Below, piece after piece: positions 1 through 8,459 of a DNA stretch of 13,161 nt. Below the pieces are notes generated by a model. It ran no database searches. It was not told where the DNA came from and was given only the letters and a program-made list of their open reading frames with translations. Position numbers and translations under genes: made by a program. This DNA is from DASTPP01 sp035762175. GTDB lineage: Bacteria; Myxococcota_A; Polyangia; Polyangiales; Polyangiaceae. The DNA is taken from NCBI GenBank assembly GCA_035762175.1, contig DASTPP010000365.1, positions 1-13,161 on the forward strand. Direction: 5' to 3'. Position 1 is the stretch's first letter; the number at the start of each line of letters is the position of its first letter.

Positions 1-2473
1 CCGTCACGGCCACCTCGTCGAAGTCCGCCGGCGCGTCCGGGTTCGCGTCCGTCACGCTCACGCTCTCGACCCGCACCAACATGCTCATGTACTTGTCGAC
101 GTCCGCCCCGCCCGTCGCCACGCGCGCCGGGTCGACGACGACGGGGGCCGGCGCCGCGCCGCTGCCGACCTTGGTGAAGGCCGGGTTGCCCAGCTGCTTG
201 AGCCCGCTGAACACGCCCACCGTGCCCGTCACGTCGACCACGTCGCCCGGCACGACGTCGAAGGGCGTGGGGCCGGTGAAGGCGAACAGGCCCGCGACGG
301 CGCCCTCCTGCACCCAGACCCCGCGCGTCGAGCCCGTCGTGTCGACCGCGCTCACGGTCACGCCGCGCAGGGTCACGACCGTGTTGTTCGGCTTGCCCTT
401 GGCCTCGAGGATCGTCACCAGCTCGCCCGGGCAGAGCGCGGGGCCGGGGTTGGTGACCGCGGGGCAGGGGTCGCAGGCGTCGCCCTTCTGGTCGCCGTCG
501 CCGTCGGCCTGCTCGGGGTTGGGCGCGTCGGGGCAGTTGTCGGCCGCGTCGGGGCGCCCGTCGGCGTCGAGGTCGCCGCTGACGAGCGGGCAGTCGTGGC
601 TGGTGGCGTCGAAGGGGCAGGGGTCGCAGGCGTCGCCGACGCCGTCGCCGTCGCCGTCGGCCTGCGCGCCCGCGTCCATCGGGCGCACCGGGCTGAAGAC
701 GGTGGGGCACAGGTCGTGCGCGTTGGCGATGCCGTCGCCGTCGCCGTCGTCGGCGCTCGGCACGCCCGTGAACTCGCCCGGCCGAGACGGCGCGCACGAC
801 GGCTCGCCCGCCTGGGCTTGGTCGCAGAAGAAGAGCGGGTAGGCGCCCCCGGGGGCCGCGGCGATGCTCGCCTGCAGCGTCGCCAGGGTCTTGCCGAACT
901 CGCGCTGGGCGCAGACCTTGCGCGCCGCCCCGCACACGTCGAGAGCTTCGCAGCCCGCGCCGCCGTCGGGCGAGAGCGCGTCGACCGCTTCGGGCTCGCC
1001 CTGCAGCACCACCCCGCCCCGCAGCACGAGCGCGACGTCTTGCACGCTCGCCTTGACCACCGCCTCGTACGGGTCCGCCTTGGCCGCCCCCGACCACACC
1101 GCCACGTCCCCCGCCAGCCCCGCCCGGAGCGACCCCAGCTTGTCGTCGCTCGCCGTCAGCGCCGCCGCGTCATCGGTCACCATCCGGTACAGGTGGTAGG
1201 GCTTGAACACCCCGCCCAGGTTGTTTTGGTTGTACGAGTCGGCGCACGCCAGCTCGCGCAGCAGGTTGTAGCTGCCCGACGCGCTCCAGTCCGTGCCCAG
1301 GGCGATCGTGACCCCCTGGTAGGCGAGCTGCACGACGTCGGCGGTGACGCCGTACAGGTCCAGGTTCGACCGCGGCGACCAGATCAGCCCCGTGCCCTGC
1401 GACGCCATCAGCGCCGCGTCCGTCGCCCGCAGCCCGATGCCGTGGATGAGCGCCGTCTGCCCCTGCAGGTAGTCGGCCAGCGCCCCGCCGAACCCCTTGG
1501 TGCACGCGAACTCGTTCTGCGCCGCCGCGTTCACCCCCTCGGCCACGTGCGGAAGGTACGCCTCCTCGGACGCCACCTGCGCCGTCGTGTCGAACCCCGC
1601 GTACGTGCACTGCGTCGGCATCGCCCCGTTGGCGTCATTGAGCGGGAAGGTCTCGAACCGCACCGCCTTCTGCCCCAGCCCCTCCTGCTGGTCTTTGCTC
1701 GCGTCCGCGTCGGCGTTGCGGTCGAGGTTGCGCAGCATGCCCTTGACCCCGCCCGAGCCCACCGTCGAGGCCGCCCCGCCGAGCACGAACCGCAGCTCGC
1801 CCCAGGCCACCGTGTCGGCCCCGTTGCCCGAGGGCACGTCGATCTCGGCCTTGCCGTTGGCCCCCGTGCGCCACTCGTGCCGGTGGTTGTACTTGCCCGG
1901 GTGCGGCTTGGGGGCGTTCTGGGCGAAGGTGATGTGGTCGTGCGTGTTGATGAGCGCGGGGCTAATGACGCCGGTCGCGCACGAGACCTTGGTGGCCTCG
2001 GCGTAGCCGGGCGTGGCCGAGCAATCGCAGCCGACGCACGCGATGAGGCCGTCGCCGCCCACCACCACCTCGCCCCCGTCGTAGATCTGGTCGGGCCCGA
2101 GCACCTTGCCCCGCAGCACGCGCGCGGGCCCCGTGCCCGCGGCGACGGCGCAGACGCGGCCCGCGGGCGCCGGGTCGATCGTCGTGCCGCACGAGGTGAC
2201 CGCGGGCGGCTGGGGCAAGGGGGGCGCCGGCGGCGCGCCGGCCGAGCCGCCCGAGCCGCCCGAGCCGCCGCTGTCGGAGCCGCCCATGCCCCCGGTCGAG
2301 CTACCGCTAGAGCCCTGGGTCGAGCCGCCCGTGCCGCCCGTGCCCGAGACGCCGCCGGAGCCGCCTTGCGAAGAGCCGGCGGTGAGGGGCGCGTCGAGCT
2401 CGCCGCCGCCGCACGCAAGGATACCGAAGGAGGCCCCCGCCAGGGCGAACCAAGCGCCGACCGAGTTTCGCAT
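1..2473 (-). CDS. Secreted amidohydrolase lipoprotein with TSP3 repeats (3' end off window)
   Basis: Metal-dependent hydrolase of the amidohydrolase superfamily (cytosine deaminase/chlorohydrolase-like branch); the substrate cannot be read from sequence. About 824 codons are visible and the frame runs off the left edge. Residues 1-21 look like a lipoprotein signal (hydrophobic core, then ILAC with Cys21). A Gly/Ser-rich linker covers about 25-85. The metal-site set is complete: H178-D-H180, H309 (PHVAEG), H344 (LIHGIG, followed by a PRSNL motif) and D395 (GTDW). At about 570-670 lie Asp-rich DGDGDG...DACDPCP repeats typical of calcium-binding thrombospondin type-3 repeats. From about 682 a beta-rich OB-like domain follows (VTLRGVTVSAV...GVWVQEG...GDVVDVTGTVG). 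Inferred location: outer membrane or cell surface. ATG 2473 was chosen because the signal peptide starts there and a near-perfect Shine-Dalgarno lies upstream; a GTG at 2491 is in frame but would overlap that site. It is divergent from the kinase gene. Confidence 0.88.
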   Translation of the reverse strand, partial: MRNSVGAWFALAGASFGILACGGGELDAPLTAGSSQGGSGGVSGTGGTGGSTQGSSGSSTGGMGGSDSGGSGGSGGSAGAPPAPPLPQPPAVTSCGTTIDPAPAGRVCAVAAGTGPARVLRGKVLGPDQIYDGGEVVVGGDGLIACVGCDCSATPGYAEATKVSCATGVISPALINTHDHITFAQNAPKPHPGKYNHRHEWRTGANGKAEIDVPSGNGADTVAWGELRFVLGGAASTVGSGGVKGMLRNLDRNADADASKDQQEGLGQKAVRFETFPLNDANGAMPTQCTYAGFDTTAQVASEEAYLPHVAEGVNAAAQNEFACTKGFGGALADYLQGQTALIHGIGLRATDAALMASQGTGLIWSPRSNLDLYGVTADVVQLAYQGVTIALGTDWSASGSYNLLRELACADSYNQNNLGGVFKPYHLYRMVTDDAAALTASDDKLGSLRAGLAGDVAVWSGAAKADPYEAVVKASVQDVALVLRGGVVLQGEPEAVDALSPDGGAGCEALDVCGAARKVCAQREFGKTLATLQASIAAAPGGAYPLFFCDQAQAGEPSCAPSRPGEFTGVPSADDGDGDGIANAHDLCPTVFSPVRPMDAGAQADGDGDGVGDACDPCPFDATSHDCPLVSGDLDADGRPDAADNCPDAPNPEQADGDGDQKGDACDPCPAVTNPGPALCPGELVTILEAKGKPNNTVVTLRGVTVSAVDTTGSTRGVWVQEGAVAGLFAFTGPTPFDVVPGDVVDVTGTVGVFSGLKQLGNPAFTKVGSGAAPAPVVVDPARVATGGADVDKYMSMLVRVESVSVTDANPDAPADFDEVAVT

Positions 2474-2486
2474 GAGGGCAAAAGGT

Positions 2487-2495
2487 ATCACCTCC
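2487..2495 (-). promoter_or_regulatory. Ribosome binding site of the amidohydrolase gene
   Basis: On the minus strand GGAGGTGAT is an exact complement to the 16S anti-Shine-Dalgarno. It ends 13 nt before ATG 2473, slightly long but usable. It argues for that ATG over the in-frame GTG at 2491. Confidence 0.6.
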
Positions 2496-2623
2496 CGCGC
2501 GGCGGGGCGTCGCCCTTGAGGCGCCGGCGCTTTCGGGGGGCCTGCTCGGCCGAGGTCGAGCCGTCGCCCTTCGGCGGGGGCAGTGTCGGGAGCGCGACGA
2601 GGAAATTAAGGCTGCGATCGAAG

Positions 2624-2650
2624 GTAGAGCTTGGGGTAGGCTAAAGGTTC
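2624..2650 (-). promoter_or_regulatory. Candidate ECF-sigma-like promoter for the amidohydrolase
   Basis: On the minus strand GAACCT is followed after 16 bp by TCTAC. This resembles group-IV (ECF) sigma promoters, which often carry a GAAC-type -35 and a TC-containing -10 about 16 bp apart. It would leave a leader of about 140 nt before the Shine-Dalgarno. It was picked by eye; the nucleotidase-like gene has a similar arrangement. Confidence 0.22.
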
Positions 2651-2782
2651 TACGGGGGAGCCCATCTTCCTCGGCCGAGCTGCGTTGCGTCACGAACTCT
2701 TGCTAAAGTGTGGGCGCAGGGCGCTCGGGCGCGCTACCTACTGGCGCTAGAGCACATCTTTCTGCCCAAAGCCTGCACGACG

Positions 2783-4318
<1,536 letters not shown>

Positions 4319-4352
4319 CGCGGCTCGCCCGGCGGCCGCACGCGGCGCCGCC

Positions 4353-4500
4353 CCCTGACGCGCGTCGGGCGGACTCGAAGCGCCCCGCGCCCTGACGTGC
4401 GTCAGGCCGGCTCGACGCGCCCCGCGCCCTGACATGCGTCAGGCCGGCTCGAAGCGTCCCGCGCCCTGACGCGCGTCGGGCCGACTCGAAGCGCTTCGCG
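4353..4500. repeat. Four tandem 37-bp units, each with an internal palindrome
   Basis: Units start at 4353, 4390, 4427 and 4464 with an exact 37-bp period and no spacers. Each begins CCCTGAC and holds a dyad. Units 2 and 3 read CCTGACGTGCGTCAGG and CCTGACATGCGTCAGG; units 1 and 4 read CCTGACGCGCGTCGGG, where the single arm change still allows a G.U pair in RNA. The second half of each unit (CTCGA[A/C]GCG....CGCG) is conserved but less symmetric, except in unit 4, where CGAAGCGCTTCG (4487-4498) is a perfect palindrome. A degenerate copy may start at 4313, overlapping the kinase stop. Possible roles are an operator array for the next gene, hairpins protecting or terminating the kinase mRNA, or a REP-like element; the sequence cannot choose. 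Confidence 0.9.
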
Positions 4501-4539
4501 CGCGGCCGCGCGGGGCCGCCGCGCGCGGTCGATGACGCG

Positions 4540-4572
4540 GTCGGGCGGCGCGCGGCGCGGGGGCCGCCCGAC
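4540..4572. repeat. Inverted repeat upstream of the XRE-cupin gene
   Basis: Perfect 10-bp arms GTCGGGCGGC (4540-4549) and GCCGCCCGAC (4563-4572) flank a 13-bp centre. It lies 35 bp before ATG 4608. It could be an operator for the regulator or an RNA hairpin. No T-run follows on the plus strand, so an intrinsic terminator is unlikely. Chance symmetry is a concern in such GC-rich DNA. Confidence 0.5.
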
Positions 4573-4607
4573 GAGATCTGGGCGTCGGGCGCGGCCGCGG
4601 TGGTACG

Positions 4608-5255
4608 ATGGGCCGCTCGATGCGACCCTCCTCCAGGACACCACCGCCGCCGACCGAAGCGCCCGCCGACCTCGGCGACGAGGTGGGGGCGGCCGAGATG
4701 ACCCGGCGGGTGGCCGAAAACCTGCGGCGCCTGCGCAAGGAGCGCGGCCTGTCCTTCGACCAGCTCGCGTCGGTCAGCGGCGTCAGCCGCGCCGCGCTCT
4801 CGCAGATCGAGGGGGCGAAGACGAACCCGACGCTCGCGGTCCTGTGGAAGATCGCGGTCGGGCTCTCGGTGCCCTTCCAGGCGCTGCTCGGCGTCGAGGG
4901 CGGCTCGAAGGCGCGCGTCCTGCGGGTGAACGACGCGCTGCCGCTGCGCAGCCCCGACGGCCGCATCGAGAGCCGCCTGCTCTCGCCCGCCGGCGCGACG
5001 CCCGGGCTCGAGGTCTACGAGCTGCGCTTCCACCCGCGGGGCACGCTGCGCAGCGACCCCCACAGCGCGGGCACGAGCGAGACGGTGGTCGTGCTGACGG
5101 GCGCCCTGCGGGTGAGCGTCGCCGACGAGCGCTATGACCTCGTGGCGGGCGACTCGATCTTCTTCTCGGCCGACGTGCCCCACCAGTACGAGAACCGCGG
5201 CAGCCGCGAGGCGCGCGTGCTCGACGTCATCACGTACGGCCGCGGCGTGGGCTGA
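4608..5255 (+). CDS. XRE-family transcriptional regulator with C-terminal cupin domain
   Basis: DNA-binding regulator of 215 aa in the HTH_3 plus cupin_2 architecture (as in PuuR-type regulators), where the cupin usually senses a small molecule. A Pro-rich leader spans 1-30. The helix-turn-helix is at about 35-92 (NLRRLRKERGLS...SGVSRAALSQIE...TNPTLAVLWKIA). The cupin barrel is at about 133-212, with H152 and E158 in motif 1 (the usual first His of HxH is Asp150) and H192 and N196 in motif 2 (PHQYEN). Metal binding is therefore uncertain. The start is uncertain: ATG 4608 gives the longest form, ATG 4620 is possible, and ATG 4698 has the only Shine-Dalgarno-like stretch (from 4680) and fits the family N-terminus. 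TGGTACGAT at 4601-4609 also resembles an extended -10, which would favour a later start. Possible autoregulation through the upstream palindromes is inference. The ligand is unknown. Confidence 0.9.
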   Translation: MGRSMRPSSRTPPPPTEAPADLGDEVGAAEMTRRVAENLRRLRKERGLSFDQLASVSGVSRAALSQIEGAKTNPTLAVLWKIAVGLSVPFQALLGVEGGSKARVLRVNDALPLRSPDGRIESRLLSPAGATPGLEVYELRFHPRGTLRSDPHSAGTSETVVVLTGALRVSVADERYDLVAGDSIFFSADVPHQYENRGSREARVLDVITYGRGVG

Positions 5256-5326
5256 GCGGCGCGAGCCGAGCGGCGTGGGCTGAGCGGCGCGAGCCCGGCG
5301 GCGTGAGCTAAGCGGCGCGAGCCGGG
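5243..5326. repeat. Three tandem 28-bp units overlapping the regulator stop codon
   Basis: Units start at 5243, 5271 and 5299. The core is CGGCGTGGGCTGAGCGGCGC followed by GAGCC; units 1 and 2 differ only in their last bases and unit 3 has two changes (GTGAGCTAAGC). A decayed fourth copy starts at 5327. Unit 1 contains the last codons and TGA stop (5253-5255) of the XRE-cupin gene, so the 3' end of the gene has been duplicated. GGCT....AGCC half-sites in each unit allow only short hairpins. Confidence 0.85.
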
Positions 5327-5539
5327 CGGCGCCCGAGCGGCGCGACCGGGGGGCGGCGGCCGAGCGGCGCGCCCAGGGGGCGGGGGCGCGGGCGGCCGAC
5401 CGGCGGGCGACGCGTCGGCCGGCGCCGACGAAAATCGGACGCGGCGCGGCCGGTTTCGTTGGACAGACGCGCCCCACGTCGCAAGAAAAGGGGGCTGACG
5501 CGGCAACCGCGGCCGCGCTCGCGCGCGAGCAACGAAGCC
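5256..5539 (+). other. Repeat-rich intergenic / nhaA leader region
   Basis: About 284 bp lie between the XRE-cupin stop and the chosen nhaA ATG. The first part is the 28-bp tandem repeat and its decayed copies. A stem-loop at 5413-5430 (CGTCGGC, loop CGGC, GCCGACG) is followed by AAAA and then a locally AT-richer patch near 5431-5460, the most likely place for an nhaA promoter. No clear -35/-10 pair was found. AAGGGGG near 5487-5493 looks like a Shine-Dalgarno, but no start codon follows at a suitable distance. Confidence 0.45.
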
Positions 5540-7204
5540 ATGCCCCGCCCCGCCCCCCCGCTGCCCCGGCTGCTCTTCGCCTTCGTCGCGCCCTTCCGCG
5601 AGTTTCTGCGCACGCAGTCGGCGAGCGGGCTCTTGCTCGTCCTGGCGACGGCGGCGGCGCTCGCGTGGGCGAACTCGCGCTTCGGGGGCTCGTACCACGA
5701 CTTCGTGCACGCGCGCGTCTCGGCGGGGCTCGGGCCGGGGCAAGTCGCCTGGCCACTCTCGCACTGGGTCAACGACGCGTTGATGGCGTTCTTCTTCTTG
5801 CTCGCGGGCATGGAGATCAAGCGCGAGCTCGTCGTCGGCGAGCTCCGCACGCTGCGCCGCGCCGCCCTGCCGCTCGTCGCGGCGCTCGGGGGCATGGCGG
5901 CGCCGGCGCTCATCTACGTCGCCTTCAACGCCGGCGGCCCCGGCATGGCGGGCTGGGCGGTGCCGACGGCGACCGACATCGCCTTCTCGCTCGGCTGCCT
6001 GACGCTCATCGGGCGCCGCGCGCCGCCCTCGCTCGGGGTGTTCCTCGCCGCGCTCGCCATCTTCGACGATCTCGGGGCCATCATCGTCATCGCCCTCTTT
6101 TACGGGGCCGGCCTCGACCTCGCCGCGCTCGGGGTCGCCGCCGCGATCTCGCTCCTGCTCGTCGCCCTGGGCCGCTCCGGCGTGCGCACCCTCTGGCTCT
6201 ACCTGCCGCTCGGCACCGCGCTCTGGGTCGCGCTCTACCGCTCGGGGCTGCACGCGACGCTCGCCGGCGTCGTGCTCGGCCTCGCCATCCCCTCGAAGCC
6301 ACCGCGCGAGCCCACCGACGTCATCGACGATCTCGGGCGGGCGGTCGACGCGCTGCACCGCGCCCGCGCCGGCGAGGCCGAAGGCGGCGGGGTCGACGGC
6401 GCCGTCGCCGCGCTCGAGCGGCACCTCGAGTCGATGCAGTCGCCCCTCGACCGGCTGCGCCACGGGCTGCACGGCCCGGTCTCGTACGGCATCGTGCCGC
6501 TCTTCGCGCTCGTCAACGCGGGCATCACCTTCGGGCCGGGCGCCGCCGCGCTCGCCGCCTCGCCCGTCGCGCTCGGCGCCGGCCTCGGGCTCTTCGTCGG
6601 CAAGCCCGTCGGCGTCTTCGGCTCGACCTACGCGGCGGTGCGGCTCGGCCTCGCGCCGCGGCCCGCGGGCACGAGCTGGGCGCAGATCTTCGGCGCGGCG
6701 CTGCTCGCGGGCATCGGCTTCACGATGTCGATCTTCATCACCGGCCTCGCCTTCGCGGCCGACCCCGCCGCGCAAGACGCGGCCAAGACGGGGGTGTTCG
6801 CCGGCTCGTTCGCCGGCGCCCTCGCGGGTCTCGCGCTCTTGCGCCGGTCGGCCGCGCCCGCGCCCGAGGCCGGCGACGGGGGCGAGGTGCGGGTTCTCGT
6901 CGACCTGCCGCAATTCGCGAACGACTACCGCCTGGCGCAGTGGGCGCCGCGCCGCGCGCTCGTCGGCCGCACGCTCGGCGAGCTCGACGCCCGCAGCCGC
7001 TACGGCGTGAACGTGCTCGGCGTCTGGGCGCACGAGGGCGGCGGGGTCGTCGAGGCGACCCGCAAGCTCAAGCCCGTCGGCGGCGACTACCGCGTCGAGC
7101 TCGGCGACACGCTCTTGCTCGTGGGCGATCGCGACGCGGTCGCGGCCTTCCTCGCCCTCGACGAGGCCGAGCCGGAGAAGGCTCGCGCCGACGTCATTTC
7201 TTAG
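5540..7204 (+). CDS. nhaA: NhaA-type Na+/H+ antiporter fused to a C-terminal RCK_C (TrkA-C) domain
   Basis: Exchanges Na+ (or Li+) for H+ across the inner membrane. The 554-aa product begins with an NhaA core at about 12-435: DALMAFFFLLAGMEIKRELVVGEL, TATDIAFSLG with Asp146 (E. coli D133 position), LAIFDDLGAIIVIALFY with Asp176-Asp177 (D163-D164), GLHATLAG, and GKPVG with Lys355 (K300). The key ion-site residues are thus present. E. coli NhaA has 388 residues; the extra length is an enlarged loop at about 258-305 and a C-terminal domain at about 468-540 (GRTLGELDARSRYGVNVLGVWA...LGDTLLLVGDRDAVAAFL). That matches RCK_C/TrkA-C, a ligand-binding regulatory module known from K+ transport proteins and CPA-type antiporters. 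ATG 5540 is chosen because the family N-terminus begins just after it; an in-frame TTG at 5459 would add 27 basic residues. It is convergent with the next gene. Confidence 0.93.
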   Translation: MPRPAPPLPRLLFAFVAPFREFLRTQSASGLLLVLATAAALAWANSRFGGSYHDFVHARVSAGLGPGQVAWPLSHWVNDALMAFFFLLAGMEIKRELVVGELRTLRRAALPLVAALGGMAAPALIYVAFNAGGPGMAGWAVPTATDIAFSLGCLTLIGRRAPPSLGVFLAALAIFDDLGAIIVIALFYGAGLDLAALGVAAAISLLLVALGRSGVRTLWLYLPLGTALWVALYRSGLHATLAGVVLGLAIPSKPPREPTDVIDDLGRAVDALHRARAGEAEGGGVDGAVAALERHLESMQSPLDRLRHGLHGPVSYGIVPLFALVNAGITFGPGAAALAASPVALGAGLGLFVGKPVGVFGSTYAAVRLGLAPRPAGTSWAQIFGAALLAGIGFTMSIFITGLAFAADPAAQDAAKTGVFAGSFAGALAGLALLRRSAAPAPEAGDGGEVRVLVDLPQFANDYRLAQWAPRRALVGRTLGELDARSRYGVNVLGVWAHEGGGVVEATRKLKPVGGDYRVELGDTLLLVGDRDAVAAFLALDEAEPEKARADVIS

Positions 7205-7226
7205 GGCCGGGCGGCCGACGCGGCCC
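7204..7226. terminator. Possible bidirectional terminator between convergent genes
   Basis: GGGCCG (7204-7209) and CGGCCC (7221-7226) form a 6-bp stem with an 11-nt loop in the 36-bp gap between the nhaA stop and the stop of the peptidase gene. No T-run follows on either strand, so this is weak. Confidence 0.25.
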
Positions 7227-7240
7227 GACGTGCCTCCCGG

Positions 7241-8290
7241 TCAGGGGGCGGCGCGGGCGTACGGGTCGGCGGGGTGGAGCTGGCCGGCGGTCACGTCGAG
7301 CTGCGTGGCGGCCTCGCTGGCCGTGCCCGCGGGCAGGCGCACCGTGTCCCCCGCGCCGAGGGCGGTCAGCGACAGGCCGGCGAAGGTGAGCGGCACGCCG
7401 GGCTCGCACACCTCGGGGCCGTCGACCGCATCGAGCAGGTAAACATGATTCTGCCCCACGACGGTCGCGAGGCCGTCGGCCTCGACGAGCAGCGCGGTTC
7501 GTTCATCGACGCCGACGCCCCTGACCGTGGCCGCCCCGGCGTCGTGCAAGCGCGCGGCGAACGCGGCGAGGCGCCCCATTCGATCGCGCTGGGCGAAGTG
7601 GGAGTCGGTAATCACGTTTCGCAGCGGCGGGTAGTGCAGAAAGTCGAGCTCGAGCGTAACGTGGACGTCGAAGGGGTCGGCGAGCGCCTCGGGCGAGAAG
7701 ACGGTACCGTGCTCGGCACTGAAGGCGAATTCGCCGAGCACCGCGCAGCCCGCGCTGGTGCCGCCGACGACGGCGCCGCGACCCCAGGCCTCGCGCAGCG
7801 CGCGTTCGACGCGGGTGCCCTTCCAGGCGGCGAGGTAGGTCGCCTGGTCGCCGCCGGCGAGAAAGATGCCCTCGGCCCCGGCCAGGCGCGCCGCGACATA
7901 GTCGGTGTTGGCGAGCGCGGGGGTGGTCACGAGCAAGGTCTCGACCGAGTCGCAGCCGCCAATGTCGTGGTACAAATAGTCGTTATAGCCGCCGGCCCCC
8001 GAGGTGCGTAGCACCACGACGTCGCCGCCGTTGAGCTTCGGGCGCCACCAAGCGAAGGCCGCATCGACGTCGGGGCCGCCCCCCATCAAGATCAGGCCGG
8101 GGCCGCCCGGGGTGACGTTCGCGTCGGCGGGGTTTCCGACCAGGTACGAGACCAGGCCGGGCGGCTTCTCGTCGGCCTTGCCCCCCAGGCCCAGGGCCAC
8201 GTCGGCGGCGGCGCCCGGCGGCGGGCCGTCGCCGGCGCAGCCCGCGTTCAGAGCGAAAAAGACCGCGATCATGGCGCGCGCTCGCTGCAT
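7241..8290 (-). CDS. Cyanophycinase-like S51-family peptidase, probable lipoprotein
   Basis: Serine peptidase of family S51 (cyanophycinase CphB / dipeptidase E), 349 aa. Members cleave beta-aspartyl links, such as the Asp-Arg links of cyanophycin. The nucleophile is Ser179 in GGTSAGCAVLGE, preceded by FLAGGDQATY (143-152) and followed by DSHFAQRDRMGRL with His231, the likely catalytic His. MGGGPDVD at about 69-76 fits the family N-terminus. Residues 1-18 (MQRARAMIAVFFALNAGC) look like a short lipoprotein signal with Cys18, although Asn at -3 is atypical. ATG 8290 fits this signal; upstream in-frame codons to 8386 would give a poor N-terminus, and ATG 8272 would remove the basic residues. No good Shine-Dalgarno is seen. 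The gene is convergent with nhaA (36 bp) and divergent from the small membrane protein. Substrate is unproven. Confidence 0.87.
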   Translation of the reverse strand: MQRARAMIAVFFALNAGCAGDGPPPGAAADVALGLGGKADEKPPGLVSYLVGNPADANVTPGGPGLILMGGGPDVDAAFAWWRPKLNGGDVVVLRTSGAGGYNDYLYHDIGGCDSVETLLVTTPALANTDYVAARLAGAEGIFLAGGDQATYLAAWKGTRVERALREAWGRGAVVGGTSAGCAVLGEFAFSAEHGTVFSPEALADPFDVHVTLELDFLHYPPLRNVITDSHFAQRDRMGRLAAFAARLHDAGAATVRGVGVDERTALLVEADGLATVVGQNHVYLLDAVDGPEVCEPGVPLTFAGLSLTALGAGDTVRLPAGTASEAATQLDVTAGQLHPADPYARAAP

Positions 8291-8459
8291 CGTGCCCGCG
8301 ACCCTGGCCCCCGCGGGAGGCGACGTCAAGGGCCCCGAAAGCGAGCGACTGGCGGCGTCGGAAGCCGCCCGCGCCCCGGACCGCACGACGGCCCGCCGTC
8401 ACTCGCCCCCGCCGCTTGCCGGCTACGCCGCCCCGCTGTAGAGGCGCGGGCACGCCGCC

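Larger units (their letters stand above)
2474..2782. other. Divergent intergenic region, amidohydrolase / kinase
   Basis: About 309 bp separate two divergent start codons, so promoters for both genes should lie here. The part from about 2598 to 2710 is clearly less GC-rich than its surroundings. I find no convincing sigma-70 -35/-10 pair for the kinase. A TAAAGT at 2704 resembles a -10, but no matching -35 lies 16-18 bp upstream. On the minus strand an ECF-like motif is described separately. Confidence 0.5.

Noticed and set aside
596..2644. Long plus-strand open frame opposite the amidohydrolase
   Set aside because: Its product is Arg/Ala/Val-rich with no domain. The minus-strand frame carries a signal peptide, metal-site motifs and TSP3 repeats; long antisense frames are expected at this GC content.
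2685..2709. TTGCGT...TAAAGT as a sigma-70 promoter, or a sigma-54 site, for the kinase
   Set aside because: The spacing between hexamers is only 13 bp, and the GG expected 12 bp upstream of the GC of a sigma-54 site is absent.
4353..4500. Tandem repeats as a possible CRISPR array
   Set aside because: The 37-bp units abut directly, with no unique spacers between repeats, and no cas gene is nearby.
5459..5539. TTG 5459 as the nhaA start
   Set aside because: It would add 27 strongly basic, low-complexity residues not expected in NhaA and has no Shine-Dalgarno; ATG 5540 fits the family N-terminus.
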